Of a stretch of DNA of 64,000 bases, positions 24,808 to 33,957 are shown one piece after another; position 1 is the stretch's first letter; the number at the start of each line of letters is the position of its first letter. The translations under genes were made by a program, and so were the position numbers. Location: the NCBI RefSeq assembly GCF_026013365.1, contig NZ_JAPDOE010000001.1:1364001-1428000 (forward strand). The letters run 5' to 3'. This stretch comes from Paenibacillus sp. LS1. Lineage in GTDB: Bacteria > Bacillota > Bacilli > Paenibacillales > Paenibacillaceae. The notes under the pieces are model-generated. The model searched no databases. It saw only the letters and a program-made list of their open reading frames with translations, and was not told the DNA's origin.

Positions 24808-26388
24808 ATGTATACGTATATCGTTGTGGACGATGAACCCTTGATCCGCAAAGGTTTGTTGAAAAAAATCGAAACTTTTGAACACTCGCTTGAACTTTTA
24901 GGCGAAGCAGATAACGGCGCAGACGCCTTGACTTTGATTGAATCGTTCAAGCCGGACATTATCTTTACAGACATGCGCATGCCTGAGGTCGACGGCAAGC
25001 TGTTGATCAGGACAGTATGCCAGCAATATCCGCGCATCAAGTTAATTGTCATTAGCGGACATACCGATTTTGATTATATGCAGGAGGCAATCTCTGCGAA
25101 AGTTGTAAATTACCTGCTGAAGCCTTTTAGCCGGGACGAGATCCACGGTACGCTTCACCAAGCCATCACTGCCATCGAAGAGGAGCGCTCTCTTCAGCGG
25201 GAAGTCGTTCTAAGAGCAGTAGAAACGGAGCAGATGAAAAGGGATGCAGACATGCAAGCCTTCCTGAATTGTGTGCTGGCTCCCCATTCATCCATTAAAA
25301 CACCTGTGTTCCGCTCTGCGGAATTTTCCGCCATCATGGCATCTGACCAGTTCATTTTATTGACGATTTATGGTCCTCAACCGCTTACAGCACAGCTACT
25401 ACCTACCTTTTCGAATGGCCTGTACATTCCTCATCCACAAACAGATCAGCTAATGTTTTTCTTGATGCATGATTGGGGTTGCTCAGGCCATCTGGATTTG
25501 CAGAAAATGGCGGTACAAACAGCGAGTATGATTTTGTCCAAATCCGAAACTACGGATTGTTGTGTGGGGATCAGTTTGCCGCATTCAGGCATTGGTGGGG
25601 TCCGAGAAGCTCACCATCAAACGATCCTTGCGTTGGACGAACGAGCCATTACCGATTTCGGCAAATGTTACGTATTTTCACGGGAGCAAATTCCTTTACA
25701 TCAACTGAAGTGGGCTCGAACGTATGAACTGTTATTTTTTATAGAGAGCGGCAATGTGCCGAAGGTGGAGGAGCTCATCACCGATTTCTTTGCCTTCTAC
25801 ATACGACAGCCTGATGCCTTACTTGCCCACCTGAAAGAGCAGTGCAGAGATATTATTACGGAAACCAAACGGCTGCTGAATAACTATATCCAGAACGGAG
25901 GTAACAGTAGCGCCTCTTCCAGCTTGGAGGCTGTCCTGAACGTCTCATTCGATATGGAGTGCATTAGGCATTATATGGTAAAGGTGCTGACGGGAACAGC
26001 TCTTTTGCTTAAGGAAGAAAACCCCTACGCATCAGATCAAGTGATCGACAACGTCAGGACATATATCGATAATCACTATACCAAGGATTTAACGCTGGAA
26101 TGGGTATCGTCCCTGTTCTACCTGAACCCGAGTTACCTCAGTCATTTATTTAAAGAAAAGACATCCGAAAACTTCACCGATTACGTAAACCGACTACGGA
26201 TCAGGCAAGCCAAGCAGCTCTTAACGAGCACAGACGATAAAATCTACCGGGTTGCCAAACAGCTGGGTTACGACAATCCAAAATATTTTTTTCGGGTGTT
26301 TAAAAAATTGACCGGTTGGACCCCAGAGGAGTACCGAAAGCAACACAAATCCTTCACCGCAAACAACAAGGAACCAGGCCATGCATGA
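24808..26388 (+). CDS. YesN-type response regulator with AraC DNA-binding domain
   Basis: 526 residues. Receiver (1-125) with VVDDEP, phosphoacceptor Asp55 in PDIIFTDMRMPEVDG and Lys in NYLLKPFSRDE. A long middle region (130-410) has no recognised domain. The C-terminal AraC HTH pair (about 415-515) reads LTLEWVSSLFYLNPSYLSHL, then KIYRVAKQLGYDNPKYFFRV, ending TGWTPEEYRK. ATG 24808 follows AGAGGTGA, which overlaps the kinase stop. The last codons are part of a large terminator hairpin (26365-26405). Confidence 0.92.
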   Translation: MYTYIVVDDEPLIRKGLLKKIETFEHSLELLGEADNGADALTLIESFKPDIIFTDMRMPEVDGKLLIRTVCQQYPRIKLIVISGHTDFDYMQEAISAKVVNYLLKPFSRDEIHGTLHQAITAIEEERSLQREVVLRAVETEQMKRDADMQAFLNCVLAPHSSIKTPVFRSAEFSAIMASDQFILLTIYGPQPLTAQLLPTFSNGLYIPHPQTDQLMFFLMHDWGCSGHLDLQKMAVQTASMILSKSETTDCCVGISLPHSGIGGVREAHHQTILALDERAITDFGKCYVFSREQIPLHQLKWARTYELLFFIESGNVPKVEELITDFFAFYIRQPDALLAHLKEQCRDIITETKRLLNNYIQNGGNSSASSSLEAVLNVSFDMECIRHYMVKVLTGTALLLKEENPYASDQVIDNVRTYIDNHYTKDLTLEWVSSLFYLNPSYLSHLFKEKTSENFTDYVNRLRIRQAKQLLTSTDDKIYRVAKQLGYDNPKYFFRVFKKLTGWTPEEYRKQHKSFTANNKEPGHA

Positions 26389-26405
26389 TGGCCCAGTTCC
26401 TTGTT
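26365..26405. terminator. Bidirectional terminator overlapping the regulator stop codon
   Basis: AACAAGGAAC / GTTCCTTGTT (10 bp) and, after a 2-nt mismatch, GGCCAT / ATGGCC (6 bp) around a 5-nt loop. The stop codon TGA (26386-26388) is inside the hairpin. It serves two convergent genes, the regulator on plus and the GH3 enzyme on minus. Confidence 0.8.
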
Positions 26406-26421
26406 TTCGTTGTTGTGGTTC

Positions 26422-29400
26422 TTAGCGATCCAGCCGTTCTATTATCCGGTCATGCACACGGACAATGACAGTTGCAAGTTGTGCCCGTGTCAGGGTGCTC
26501 TGTGGTTGTAGCAGTTTATCCGGCGTACCTTGGAATATACCAAGCTGAATGGCTGTTGCCATGACTGCCCGGTTATTTGGTGTCAGCTGGGCCTGATCCT
26601 TAAAATCTTCCAGCCATGATTCAACCTCTGCTTCCGGCAATTTCGTATCCACTCCAGACAAGTTCAGCGCACGAACGAGCACCATTGCCATGTCCTCACG
26701 TGACATTGGGGCATTCGGCAGGTACTGCCCTTCTTCCATCAGGCCATAATCCTTAGCGGCTCGCAAAATCGGATCAAACCATTTCTCGTTTGCTGCCGCT
26801 CCCATCGGTTCAATTCCTAACGCATTCAAGGCAGCCATCAGCGTTTGGGCTGATGTTGTCGTTCCCTGGGGTTGCATGCGGCGTTCCGATACGCCATTGA
26901 TCAACAGCAAGCTGTTTGCTTTGGCTATATCTTTGGCATACCAGGCCGAAGGCTTAACATCAACAAATTCGCGGAGCGAGTGAATCGCAATGTACGTTCC
27001 TCCTTGGTTTAGCAGTACTTTCCATACCTTGTTTCCGTTAGTGTCTTTGGTCAACACGCCAGGCACCGGCGTAAGTTGTCCTCCTTCCCCAACGTATGCG
27101 ATTGTTGTGGAGTTTGCAGCTACGACATCGCTAACAGGCAGCGCTGAAATGACATACGTGTTCTGCTTATCTTTGATGGATACATTCCATGGATCGCCGA
27201 TAACCCGGATGCCAGATGAACGGATACTTGCTGCCTTAGCTTGATCATCAACATCCCCCACTTGCACGGTCACGACTACAGAAACATTGCCCTCCGAATA
27301 AGTTTCGCCTTCAGTCTCGGACCCGGATGCTGGTGGCTTAACAGGAGTTCCAACACTACCCGATCCAGGCGTGCTTGGCGAATCAGGATTCGTTCCTGGA
27401 TTTGTGCCTGGACTTTCTGGATTTGTTCCCGGCTCTTTCAACGTAAATGACAAACTGTCAATCCGAAGATCCGGTTCATGAAACACCAGATACAGATCAT
27501 GTACACCGCTCACGGCAGCAGAAATATCCGCCTCTACGTCAACGTACCCTAATTCCTTGACCGTTACGTTAGCATTACTAATCTTGTAGGAGACAGGTTC
27601 TGTCATCGGTACGTTCCATACAGCAATCGGTGCGGTATCGAGCGCATCCGCATGCAACGAGATCGTGCCACCCTGCACATTAGATGCGACAGTTGCCTTA
27701 ACCTTCTGCGCACCTGTCAGGTCAGCCTTAGGCAACGCGATCCACGATCCATTTTGTTTGGAACGAACTGCATAATAACCTCCAACAATCGCTTTGGCTT
27801 TTAATTGGGCTGCCGTGCGTTCCTTGGACACTTCGTGGTAAACGACTTCGTTCGAAGCAAACGCATGATCAAATACATTTATCGGCTGGGTAAGGGATAA
27901 GGTCGAGACCGCCTTCCCACCAATGCTTAATGCCTTTGATACTTGCACGTCTGCATCACCAGCTGAGGTTCCGATCATGAATTCATAACTGCCCTGTTCA
28001 ACGATCCATTCGCTCTGATTCACATCCCATAATGCCAACGTTTGTGGATCGACCTGCAACAGGATTTCTTTTGTTTCACCAGGAGTGAGATGGATCTTCT
28101 CAAATGAAACCAGCTTCTTTTTAGGTGCATGTGCGCCGTATGCAGAGTTTCTGTTACGGGTGTACAGCTGCACAACCTCGGAAGTGGCTACGTCTCCGGT
28201 ATTCGTTACGTGGACTGACACCGTGAATGGTTCATCTCCCGTTACAGAAGACGGTACGGTCAGGGAATCGTACGTAAAATCAGCATATGATAACCCGTAA
28301 CCAAACGGATAGGTCACCGTGGCATCTGTATACATATAAGTCAACTCAGATTCAATGGGATCTGCATTCGTCATATCAACCGTAAATCGTGGGTCGATGT
28401 CTTCAAGGCCAGTAATGTTACCTTCTGGTATAACATATGAACTAATGGAAGGGAATGCATCCATCCCCGTATACCATGTGGACGTCAGGCGACCTGTCGG
28501 CGCGTAATCTCCATACAACACCTGGGCCAGAGCATACGAATCGTATTGACCGCCATATGGCTGGTAAACGATCGCCGAGACGTTAGGGTTGTTCTGAATT
28601 CGCTCCATGTTTACAGGGAAGCTCGATTTAACCACGACAACGGTTTTCTTACCCTGGGCTGCAAAGGCAGCAGATACTTTGTCGACCAGTTCATAATCAG
28701 CCTCGCCCATATCGAGGGTAGACCGGTCGTTACCTTCTCCTGCGCTATGACGTGGAATCGCTCCAACAAAGACGATAGCGTAATCGTCTTCTGTGGCTCT
28801 TGCTGCTGCCTCTTCGCCCACGCTCTTCACAACAGTCTTCTCAAACTTCGCCTCGTCCTGGCGATTGGCAGCATTATCCTTGCTTCCGAGTGGAGATGAT
28901 GCTGTTACGAGCTTGCCAGCGTTATCTACCTTGATGAAGCGCCCGTTGGCGTAGTACCAGTTTGTAAAGTCACCAGAGAATCCTGTACGGTACCCGTTGG
29001 TAACAATAGACATTGAGCCATCCTCGTTCGTTTCCATTCGCAGCGTTGGCGGTATGGCACTCGTGTCACCCATCATCTCTGGAAGGCTCCAATCGTTGTT
29101 CGTCAGATTAAGACTGGTACGATCCGTATTGCCAACTGCTGCATGATTTGTAGCAGGGGAAGTCACCCAACGCTGGTTATACAGCGACAATAAACTTGAA
29201 CCCGCCTGACCCCAATCGTATACTCGGAACAAGTGGGAGGATTCATTCTCATCTGGCGTATCCGCAGTTGTGATGAGCTGTGCCCCCTCCGTGCCTGCGT
29301 TTGGACTATACACGTCTGCTGTGACCGTTTGTTGATTCGCTTTAGAGGTTAGTGCAATGACTTCATTTCCTGGGGCATAGTTTACGTTACTGCTGCCATT

Positions 29401-30879
29401 CATTTTAATGATTGAGAGCAGTGGAGATTCACCGGAGTTTTCCAGCGCAGGTGTCGCGCCAACTGAATACGTCGTCTTGAAGCGTGCGTCGGCATACACC
29501 CCAGAAACAGCAGCGTCATTTCCTTTTTCCAGCGGAAGTGTGCCGTCATTTTTCAACAAAACAACGCTCTCCTGTGCCGCTTGAAGTGCTATTTCCTGAT
29601 GGTTCACTTGGTTATAATCGGAAGGCGGAGACGTCCTGACGTCCCTTGCTTCCTGGGCAAAAGGATAGTTTTTCGGTATGCCCTGCTCATCAGTTTCATT
29701 AAAAATCCCCAAACGTACCAGCTGGTTTACATGTGGTCTGGCTGCTTCTATAAGCTCTTCCTCGGTAATTCCATATTCACCCTGCTCCACGAGCGCCACC
29801 AGATCGGTTACATCCGCAGGTGTCGTCCCTGACGGCCGACCCGCATTCGCTTGGGCGAGCGCCATGAGAACCGTTGCATGACCTCGGTCCACGGCATAGC
29901 GGTCGTCATATCCATTTCCGAGTTGGTTCGCGTTGGATACAATCGCATCTCCATTGAAATCGGGCGAGCTGTATACGCCATATTTCGCGTACAAATTGGC
30001 CAATAATTGTAGCGGGGAAAGGATGTTTGGAATCCCGTTTGTCCGCCCATAAGATGTCATTGTGCCCGCTAGCGCACCCGATTCAAATCCAGGGAGCGCC
30101 GCTCTGGTTTGGTACTCAAACAATGAACGCGCGCTTGCGCTGTTATTCGCTGTCTGCCTGAACCACTGTGCGTTATATACGGAATAATGCTTTGTACCCA
30201 CCGCGGCCCTCATCCAAAATCCATCTTCGCTGGTGGGCTGACCAATTCCGCTAAGACCCGAAGCCATATTGTCGATCAAGACTCCAGCCATATTTGGATC
30301 TTCAGAGAACCCTTCATCGAAACGACCGCTAAGCGGATTGATACGCATATCACTGACAACACTGAACGCCACGCTGAGGGAAGGATCATTGCCCCCATGG
30401 ATGTTGGATTCGCCCTGCTTGACCTTTAATTTGCTGATTTTCTCGTTCCCCATCACTTCACCAATATCGGATAAAAGCTCTTTGTTCCAGCTCTGTCCCA
30501 TGCCGATCAGAGCAGGAAAATCGGTCGAGACACCCTGAACATTATCTGCAGCGGATAACGCGCCGGGAATGACCTTGCCCGCATGTTTCCCCTGCTTCAA
30601 GGTGTAATGGTTTCGCGAACCCGTCACATAAACGGCTGGACCTTCGAGGCCCGTGTATTCGAAATAGGTGTCTACGTATGCATCCAGATGCTCTGGCACG
30701 CCATCGAATAATGGCATCCCGTCAAAGACACCTCCCTGCTGAGTTTGGAACTTTAACGTACTTGTCGTAGATGCTGATAATGGCGTGGCTCCCCAGGACC
30801 CCCATGTCAGACTGACCACGGTGATGACGGCAATCACTTTACCGCCAATCTTCTGCTTGAAACCTCTAGTCAAAGTCAA
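26422..30879 (-). CDS. S-layer-anchored glycoside hydrolase family 3 enzyme with three SLH repeats
   Basis: 1485 residues. A basic signal peptide (about 1-38, cut after PLSAS) is followed by a GH3 N-terminal barrel (about 50-410). The candidate nucleophile is Asp in YSSPDFNGDAIV, an SPDF variant of the usual SDW. The GH3 C-terminal domain (about 440-880) contains VLLKNDGTLPL and YPFGYGLSYADF, then an Fn3-like domain (VTVPSSVTGDEPFTVSVHVTN). Next come carbohydrate-binding-like beta domains, a Pro/Ser/Thr-rich linker (about 1150-1180) and three SLH repeats at the C-terminus (FVDVKPSAWYAKDIAKANSL; WFDPILRAAKDYGLM; RAVMATAIQLGIFQG), which attach it to secondary wall polymer. The cre-like site just upstream of the start suggests CcpA repression. 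Specificity (glucosidase or xylosidase) unknown. Confidence 0.88.
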   Translation of the reverse strand: MTLTRGFKQKIGGKVIAVITVVSLTWGSWGATPLSASTTSTLKFQTQQGGVFDGMPLFDGVPEHLDAYVDTYFEYTGLEGPAVYVTGSRNHYTLKQGKHAGKVIPGALSAADNVQGVSTDFPALIGMGQSWNKELLSDIGEVMGNEKISKLKVKQGESNIHGGNDPSLSVAFSVVSDMRINPLSGRFDEGFSEDPNMAGVLIDNMASGLSGIGQPTSEDGFWMRAAVGTKHYSVYNAQWFRQTANNSASARSLFEYQTRAALPGFESGALAGTMTSYGRTNGIPNILSPLQLLANLYAKYGVYSSPDFNGDAIVSNANQLGNGYDDRYAVDRGHATVLMALAQANAGRPSGTTPADVTDLVALVEQGEYGITEEELIEAARPHVNQLVRLGIFNETDEQGIPKNYPFAQEARDVRTSPPSDYNQVNHQEIALQAAQESVVLLKNDGTLPLEKGNDAAVSGVYADARFKTTYSVGATPALENSGESPLLSIIKMNGSSNVNYAPGNEVIALTSKANQQTVTADVYSPNAGTEGAQLITTADTPDENESSHLFRVYDWGQAGSSLLSLYNQRWVTSPATNHAAVGNTDRTSLNLTNNDWSLPEMMGDTSAIPPTLRMETNEDGSMSIVTNGYRTGFSGDFTNWYYANGRFIKVDNAGKLVTASSPLGSKDNAANRQDEAKFEKTVVKSVGEEAAARATEDDYAIVFVGAIPRHSAGEGNDRSTLDMGEADYELVDKVSAAFAAQGKKTVVVVKSSFPVNMERIQNNPNVSAIVYQPYGGQYDSYALAQVLYGDYAPTGRLTSTWYTGMDAFPSISSYVIPEGNITGLEDIDPRFTVDMTNADPIESELTYMYTDATVTYPFGYGLSYADFTYDSLTVPSSVTGDEPFTVSVHVTNTGDVATSEVVQLYTRNRNSAYGAHAPKKKLVSFEKIHLTPGETKEILLQVDPQTLALWDVNQSEWIVEQGSYEFMIGTSAGDADVQVSKALSIGGKAVSTLSLTQPINVFDHAFASNEVVYHEVSKERTAAQLKAKAIVGGYYAVRSKQNGSWIALPKADLTGAQKVKATVASNVQGGTISLHADALDTAPIAVWNVPMTEPVSYKISNANVTVKELGYVDVEADISAAVSGVHDLYLVFHEPDLRIDSLSFTLKEPGTNPESPGTNPGTNPDSPSTPGSGSVGTPVKPPASGSETEGETYSEGNVSVVVTVQVGDVDDQAKAASIRSSGIRVIGDPWNVSIKDKQNTYVISALPVSDVVAANSTTIAYVGEGGQLTPVPGVLTKDTNGNKVWKVLLNQGGTYIAIHSLREFVDVKPSAWYAKDIAKANSLLLINGVSERRMQPQGTTTSAQTLMAALNALGIEPMGAAANEKWFDPILRAAKDYGLMEEGQYLPNAPMSREDMAMVLVRALNLSGVDTKLPEAEVESWLEDFKDQAQLTPNNRAVMATAIQLGIFQGTPDKLLQPQSTLTRAQLATVIVRVHDRIIERLDR

Positions 30880-30898
30880 TGTTAACCCTCCTCTTTTT

Positions 30899-30912
30899 TG
30901 TAATCGCTTACA
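30899..30912. promoter_or_regulatory. cre-like catabolite repression site of the GH3 gene
   Basis: TGTAATCGCTTACA matches the CcpA cre consensus TGWAANCGNTNWCA at every position on both strands. It lies 20 bp upstream of the GH3 start codon, where bound CcpA would block transcription. Confidence 0.7.
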
Positions 30913-31212
30913 ACATGATGCTTACTCATTATAGTTGGAGGAAGGGTACATTTTGTTTATGGGTTGAGGTACAGTATTTTTAGATATTACGATTATGTAT
31001 CATTAAAGGATAAATATGGATTTACATTAAATATAAGCCTCATACTCCACCAATCACTGTACTAAGATGCTCGATTTAACCAACAAAACATACTCATTAC
31101 AAACTTTTGTTTTTGCGGTAACACAAGCCAGGTCATGGGTCATTTCGATAACTACAACAAATATTCAACCGAGAAGTTGCCACAGACTTGTCCCTGGTTA
31201 TAACGTCAAAAA

Positions 31213-31252
31213 GGGCGGTCCATGAGTCATCTTCCTGACTTATGGACCGCCC
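31213..31252 (-). terminator. Hairpin terminator between the SpoVIF-like gene and GH3
   Basis: 17-bp stem (GGGCGGTCCATGAGTCA with TGACTTATGGACCGCCC, one G-T) and a 6-nt loop. On minus it is followed by TTTTTGACG. It would end transcripts from the SpoVIF-like gene after passing repeat copy B. The rest of 30913-31212 is AT-rich with no gene seen. Confidence 0.75.
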
Positions 31253-31310
31253 CACCCGCTAAAATTACTTCATAAACATTCGATGTAATTTGGTTTTGTA
31301 AAATATATCA

Positions 31311-31463
31311 ATTTACACAACAACGGAGAGGACAGAAATAACCTAAAGAAGCGAAGCGTGCGCCTTTATCCCCGGATTTTACCCTTGGAAAGGGTCAATC
31401 AGAAAATCTGGGGATAACAGCGCTCGGAAGGTTATTCTGTCATCGTAGTGCCCCCGTGTAAAC
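31311..31463 (-). repeat. Dispersed palindromic repeat, copy B (inverted, shorter)
   Basis: Opposite orientation to copies A and C. It has ATTTACAC...CGGAGAGGACAGAAATAACC at its left, TTTATCCCCGGATTTTACCC and GAAAATCTGGGGATAAC in the middle, and GTTATTCTGTCATCGTAGTG...GTGTAAAC at its right. The outer AAGTTGAACTAA-type ends seen in copy C are missing, and about 25 bp of the inner part after the central hairpin is absent. Confidence 0.8.
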
Positions 31464-31499
31464 AACGCTCTTTACCCCACCCAACATTACATCGAATCC

Positions 31500-31787
31500 C
31501 TACCTAAACATCCCCCACAGCTTAATCAGATGAAACGTATTGTTTGGATCAATCTTCTGCGCGAGCACAAAAGCAACAAACTGCTCCTCCTGCGCTGTAG
31601 AGAAATTCTCATTCATAATGACTGCAGAAGACTTGACCAATCTTCTAACCTTGGCCTTATCTTGCAGATCAGACTTGGTCACGCCATCAATCAACTTTTT
31701 GATACGCTCTTTGACAGCGGGATTTTTCATCTTTAGTTTGATCCGCTCCACCAGCTGCGGACTGATTCCATATTGTTGGTAACCCAA
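31500..31787 (-). CDS. spoVIF: Stage VI sporulation protein F-like
   Basis: 95 residues from TTG 31787 (MGYQQYGISPQ), 11 nt after GGGAGG; a GTG at 31799 overlaps that site and is less likely. The sequence LVERIKLKMKNPAVKERIKKL and the closing HLIKLWGMFR match my recollection of SpoVIF (YjcC) family proteins of Paenibacillus, small soluble proteins needed in late coat assembly under GerE control. I recognise it from memory of the family, not a search. It lies 115 bp downstream of recG on the same strand and is followed by repeat copy B and a terminator. Confidence 0.65.
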   Translation of the reverse strand: MGYQQYGISPQLVERIKLKMKNPAVKERIKKLIDGVTKSDLQDKAKVRRLVKSSAVIMNENFSTAQEEQFVAFVLAQKIDPNNTFHLIKLWGMFR

Positions 31788-31901
31788 AACGTACAGCACC
31801 TCCCAAAGAATAAACTCACTTCTTATTCATATGTCGGGAGGGCTTGTACACTTGTCTTTTTTTACAAAGGTAATACGAAAAACCAGTCGCCATAGCCAGA
31901 C

Positions 31902-33947
31902 TTAGTCAATCAGATCACCCTTAAATACTTGCTGTTGCTGTAGGAAATCACGCAGAGGTGTATAGTCCACAGACGTCCAGAAATCCGCTTCCGCAATCAA
32001 ATGGGATACGTCATCTCTGGCCTGTTCCAGCACAGCAAAATCAGCAACCATATCGGCAAGACGGAACTCGGGCAATCCGCTCTGTTTTGTACCAAAGAAA
32101 TCACCCGGACCCCGGAGGTCCAGATCCCGACGCGATACCTCGAATCCATCCTCGGTTTCCGTCATGACCTTCATGCGCTCCTGTCCAACCTCCGTCTTGG
32201 GATCAGCAATGAGTACACAATAGGATGCATGGGCCCCACGACCAACTCGACCACGTAGCTGATGCAGCTGGGACAGACCGAAACGATCCGCATCCATAAT
32301 GACCATTAACGTGGCATTCGGCACATCGACCCCAACCTCCACAACGGTGGTGGAGACGAGCAGCTGAATATCATTGCTATAGAAGTCACGCATCATCTCT
32401 TCTTTCTCCGCAGCCGTCATCCGTCCATGCAACAGACCTACACGATACTTCGGAAAGTTCTGCTGCATCTGCACATGCAGATCAATCGCGTTCTGCACAT
32501 CCAGCTTCTCCGACTCTTCAATAAGTGGACAGATCAGATAGGCCTGACGGCCCTGATCCACTTCTCTGGAGATAAAACCGAGCACCCGTTCCATCATATC
32601 GTGCTTGACCCAATACGTGGAGATTGGAATCCGTCCTTTCGGTCGTTCTGAGATCGTGGATACCTCAATATCCCCAAAAGCCGTAATCGCAAGTGTCCGT
32701 GGAATTGGCGTAGCCGTCATCGTTAACACATCCGGATTATATCCTTTGCGTCGTAAAACGCTGCGCTGATTCACACCGAAGCGATGCTGCTCGTCCGTCA
32801 CCACAAGACCCAGATCACGGAAGAAAACATCTTCCTGAATCAGGGCGTGTGTACCCACCACAATATCAATCATGCCCATTTGCAACGAGGCGATCAGATC
32901 TTTGCGTTTACGGCCATTTACACTGCCAGTTAACAGCCCTACGGTTACCCCAAACGGTTCAAACAGCTTTTGCAGTGAGCGCATATGCTGCTCCGCCAGA
33001 ATCTCTGTAGGCACCATCAGAGCCCCTTGAAAACCGGAGCGAACAGTTGTATATAGCGCAATCGCCGCAATAACCGTTTTACCCGAGCCTACATCCCCCT
33101 GCAATAACCGGTTCATTGCATAGGGCGAACGCATATCGTGCAGAATTTCAAGCTCCACCTTTTTCTGAGCATCTGTCAGTTCAAAAGGTAAACTGCGTAC
33201 AAACTCGCGAATCGTCGTATTATCCGTAGTATGTACCACACCATCCATGCGATTCCTGTTCAACGCACGATACGCCTGCATTTTCAACTGGAACAGAAAC
33301 AGCTCTTCATACACCATCCGCTGTCTCGCCTGCTGACCTTCACGATTGTCCTGTGGACGATGAATTCCTGCAATCGCCTGTTTGCGTGGCATCAAACTGT
33401 ATTTCTTCATCAACGATTGGGGCAGAATCTCGGGAATCATATCTCCGAATTGAACTAACCCCTGATTGATCGTTTTGCGCATCCATTGTTGCGTCAACTT
33501 GCCAGTTACCGAATATACAGGTTGCAGTGTGCCTGAACGCCCATCCCCTTTATCCGGGAACTCCGAGTCAGTCACCGTCATCTGCATACGCTTTTGTTCC
33601 CATTTGCCTGTAATTACAATCTCCCGATTGGGTGTAAGTTGTTCTTTGAGGAAATGGCGATTGAACCATGTTGCCGTAATCATCCACTCTTCCGTCATGA
33701 TCTTACAGGTGAGGCGGGACTTTTTGCCGTATCGTTGTAATACAGGAATACCCATCACCTGTCCCTGGACCGTGATCTTGTCCCCATCCTTCACTTCACT
33801 AAGCGAACGCAGACGATAATCCTCATATCGGAACGGATAATATTCAAGCAGGTCTTTAACAGTAGAGATGCCAAAGGCGTGAAGCTCTCCCTCTTTGAGA
33901 GCACTCACGCCGTTAATTTGCTTAACTGATATTTCTTCCAATTTCAT
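31902..33947 (-). CDS. recG: ATP-dependent DNA helicase RecG
   Basis: 681 residues, full length. Reverses stalled replication forks and processes Holliday junctions. N-terminal wedge OB domain (YRLRSLSEVKDGDKITVQGQV), then superfamily 2 helicase motifs: Walker A LLQGDVGSGKTVIA, motif II VVTDEQHRFG (DEQH), TATPIPRT, and motif VI QLRGRVGRG. The C-terminal RecG signature is PGDFFGTKQSGLPEFRLADM. ATG 33947 has GAGGG 7-8 nt upstream, formed within the end of the degV gene; the longer frame to 33989 would overlap degV and has no site. In B. subtilis recG also follows yloV, there with sdaAB-sdaAA between. Confidence 0.96.
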   Translation of the reverse strand: MKLEEISVKQINGVSALKEGELHAFGISTVKDLLEYYPFRYEDYRLRSLSEVKDGDKITVQGQVMGIPVLQRYGKKSRLTCKIMTEEWMITATWFNRHFLKEQLTPNREIVITGKWEQKRMQMTVTDSEFPDKGDGRSGTLQPVYSVTGKLTQQWMRKTINQGLVQFGDMIPEILPQSLMKKYSLMPRKQAIAGIHRPQDNREGQQARQRMVYEELFLFQLKMQAYRALNRNRMDGVVHTTDNTTIREFVRSLPFELTDAQKKVELEILHDMRSPYAMNRLLQGDVGSGKTVIAAIALYTTVRSGFQGALMVPTEILAEQHMRSLQKLFEPFGVTVGLLTGSVNGRKRKDLIASLQMGMIDIVVGTHALIQEDVFFRDLGLVVTDEQHRFGVNQRSVLRRKGYNPDVLTMTATPIPRTLAITAFGDIEVSTISERPKGRIPISTYWVKHDMMERVLGFISREVDQGRQAYLICPLIEESEKLDVQNAIDLHVQMQQNFPKYRVGLLHGRMTAAEKEEMMRDFYSNDIQLLVSTTVVEVGVDVPNATLMVIMDADRFGLSQLHQLRGRVGRGAHASYCVLIADPKTEVGQERMKVMTETEDGFEVSRRDLDLRGPGDFFGTKQSGLPEFRLADMVADFAVLEQARDDVSHLIAEADFWTSVDYTPLRDFLQQQQVFKGDLID

Positions 33948-33957
33948 GTCTAATCCC

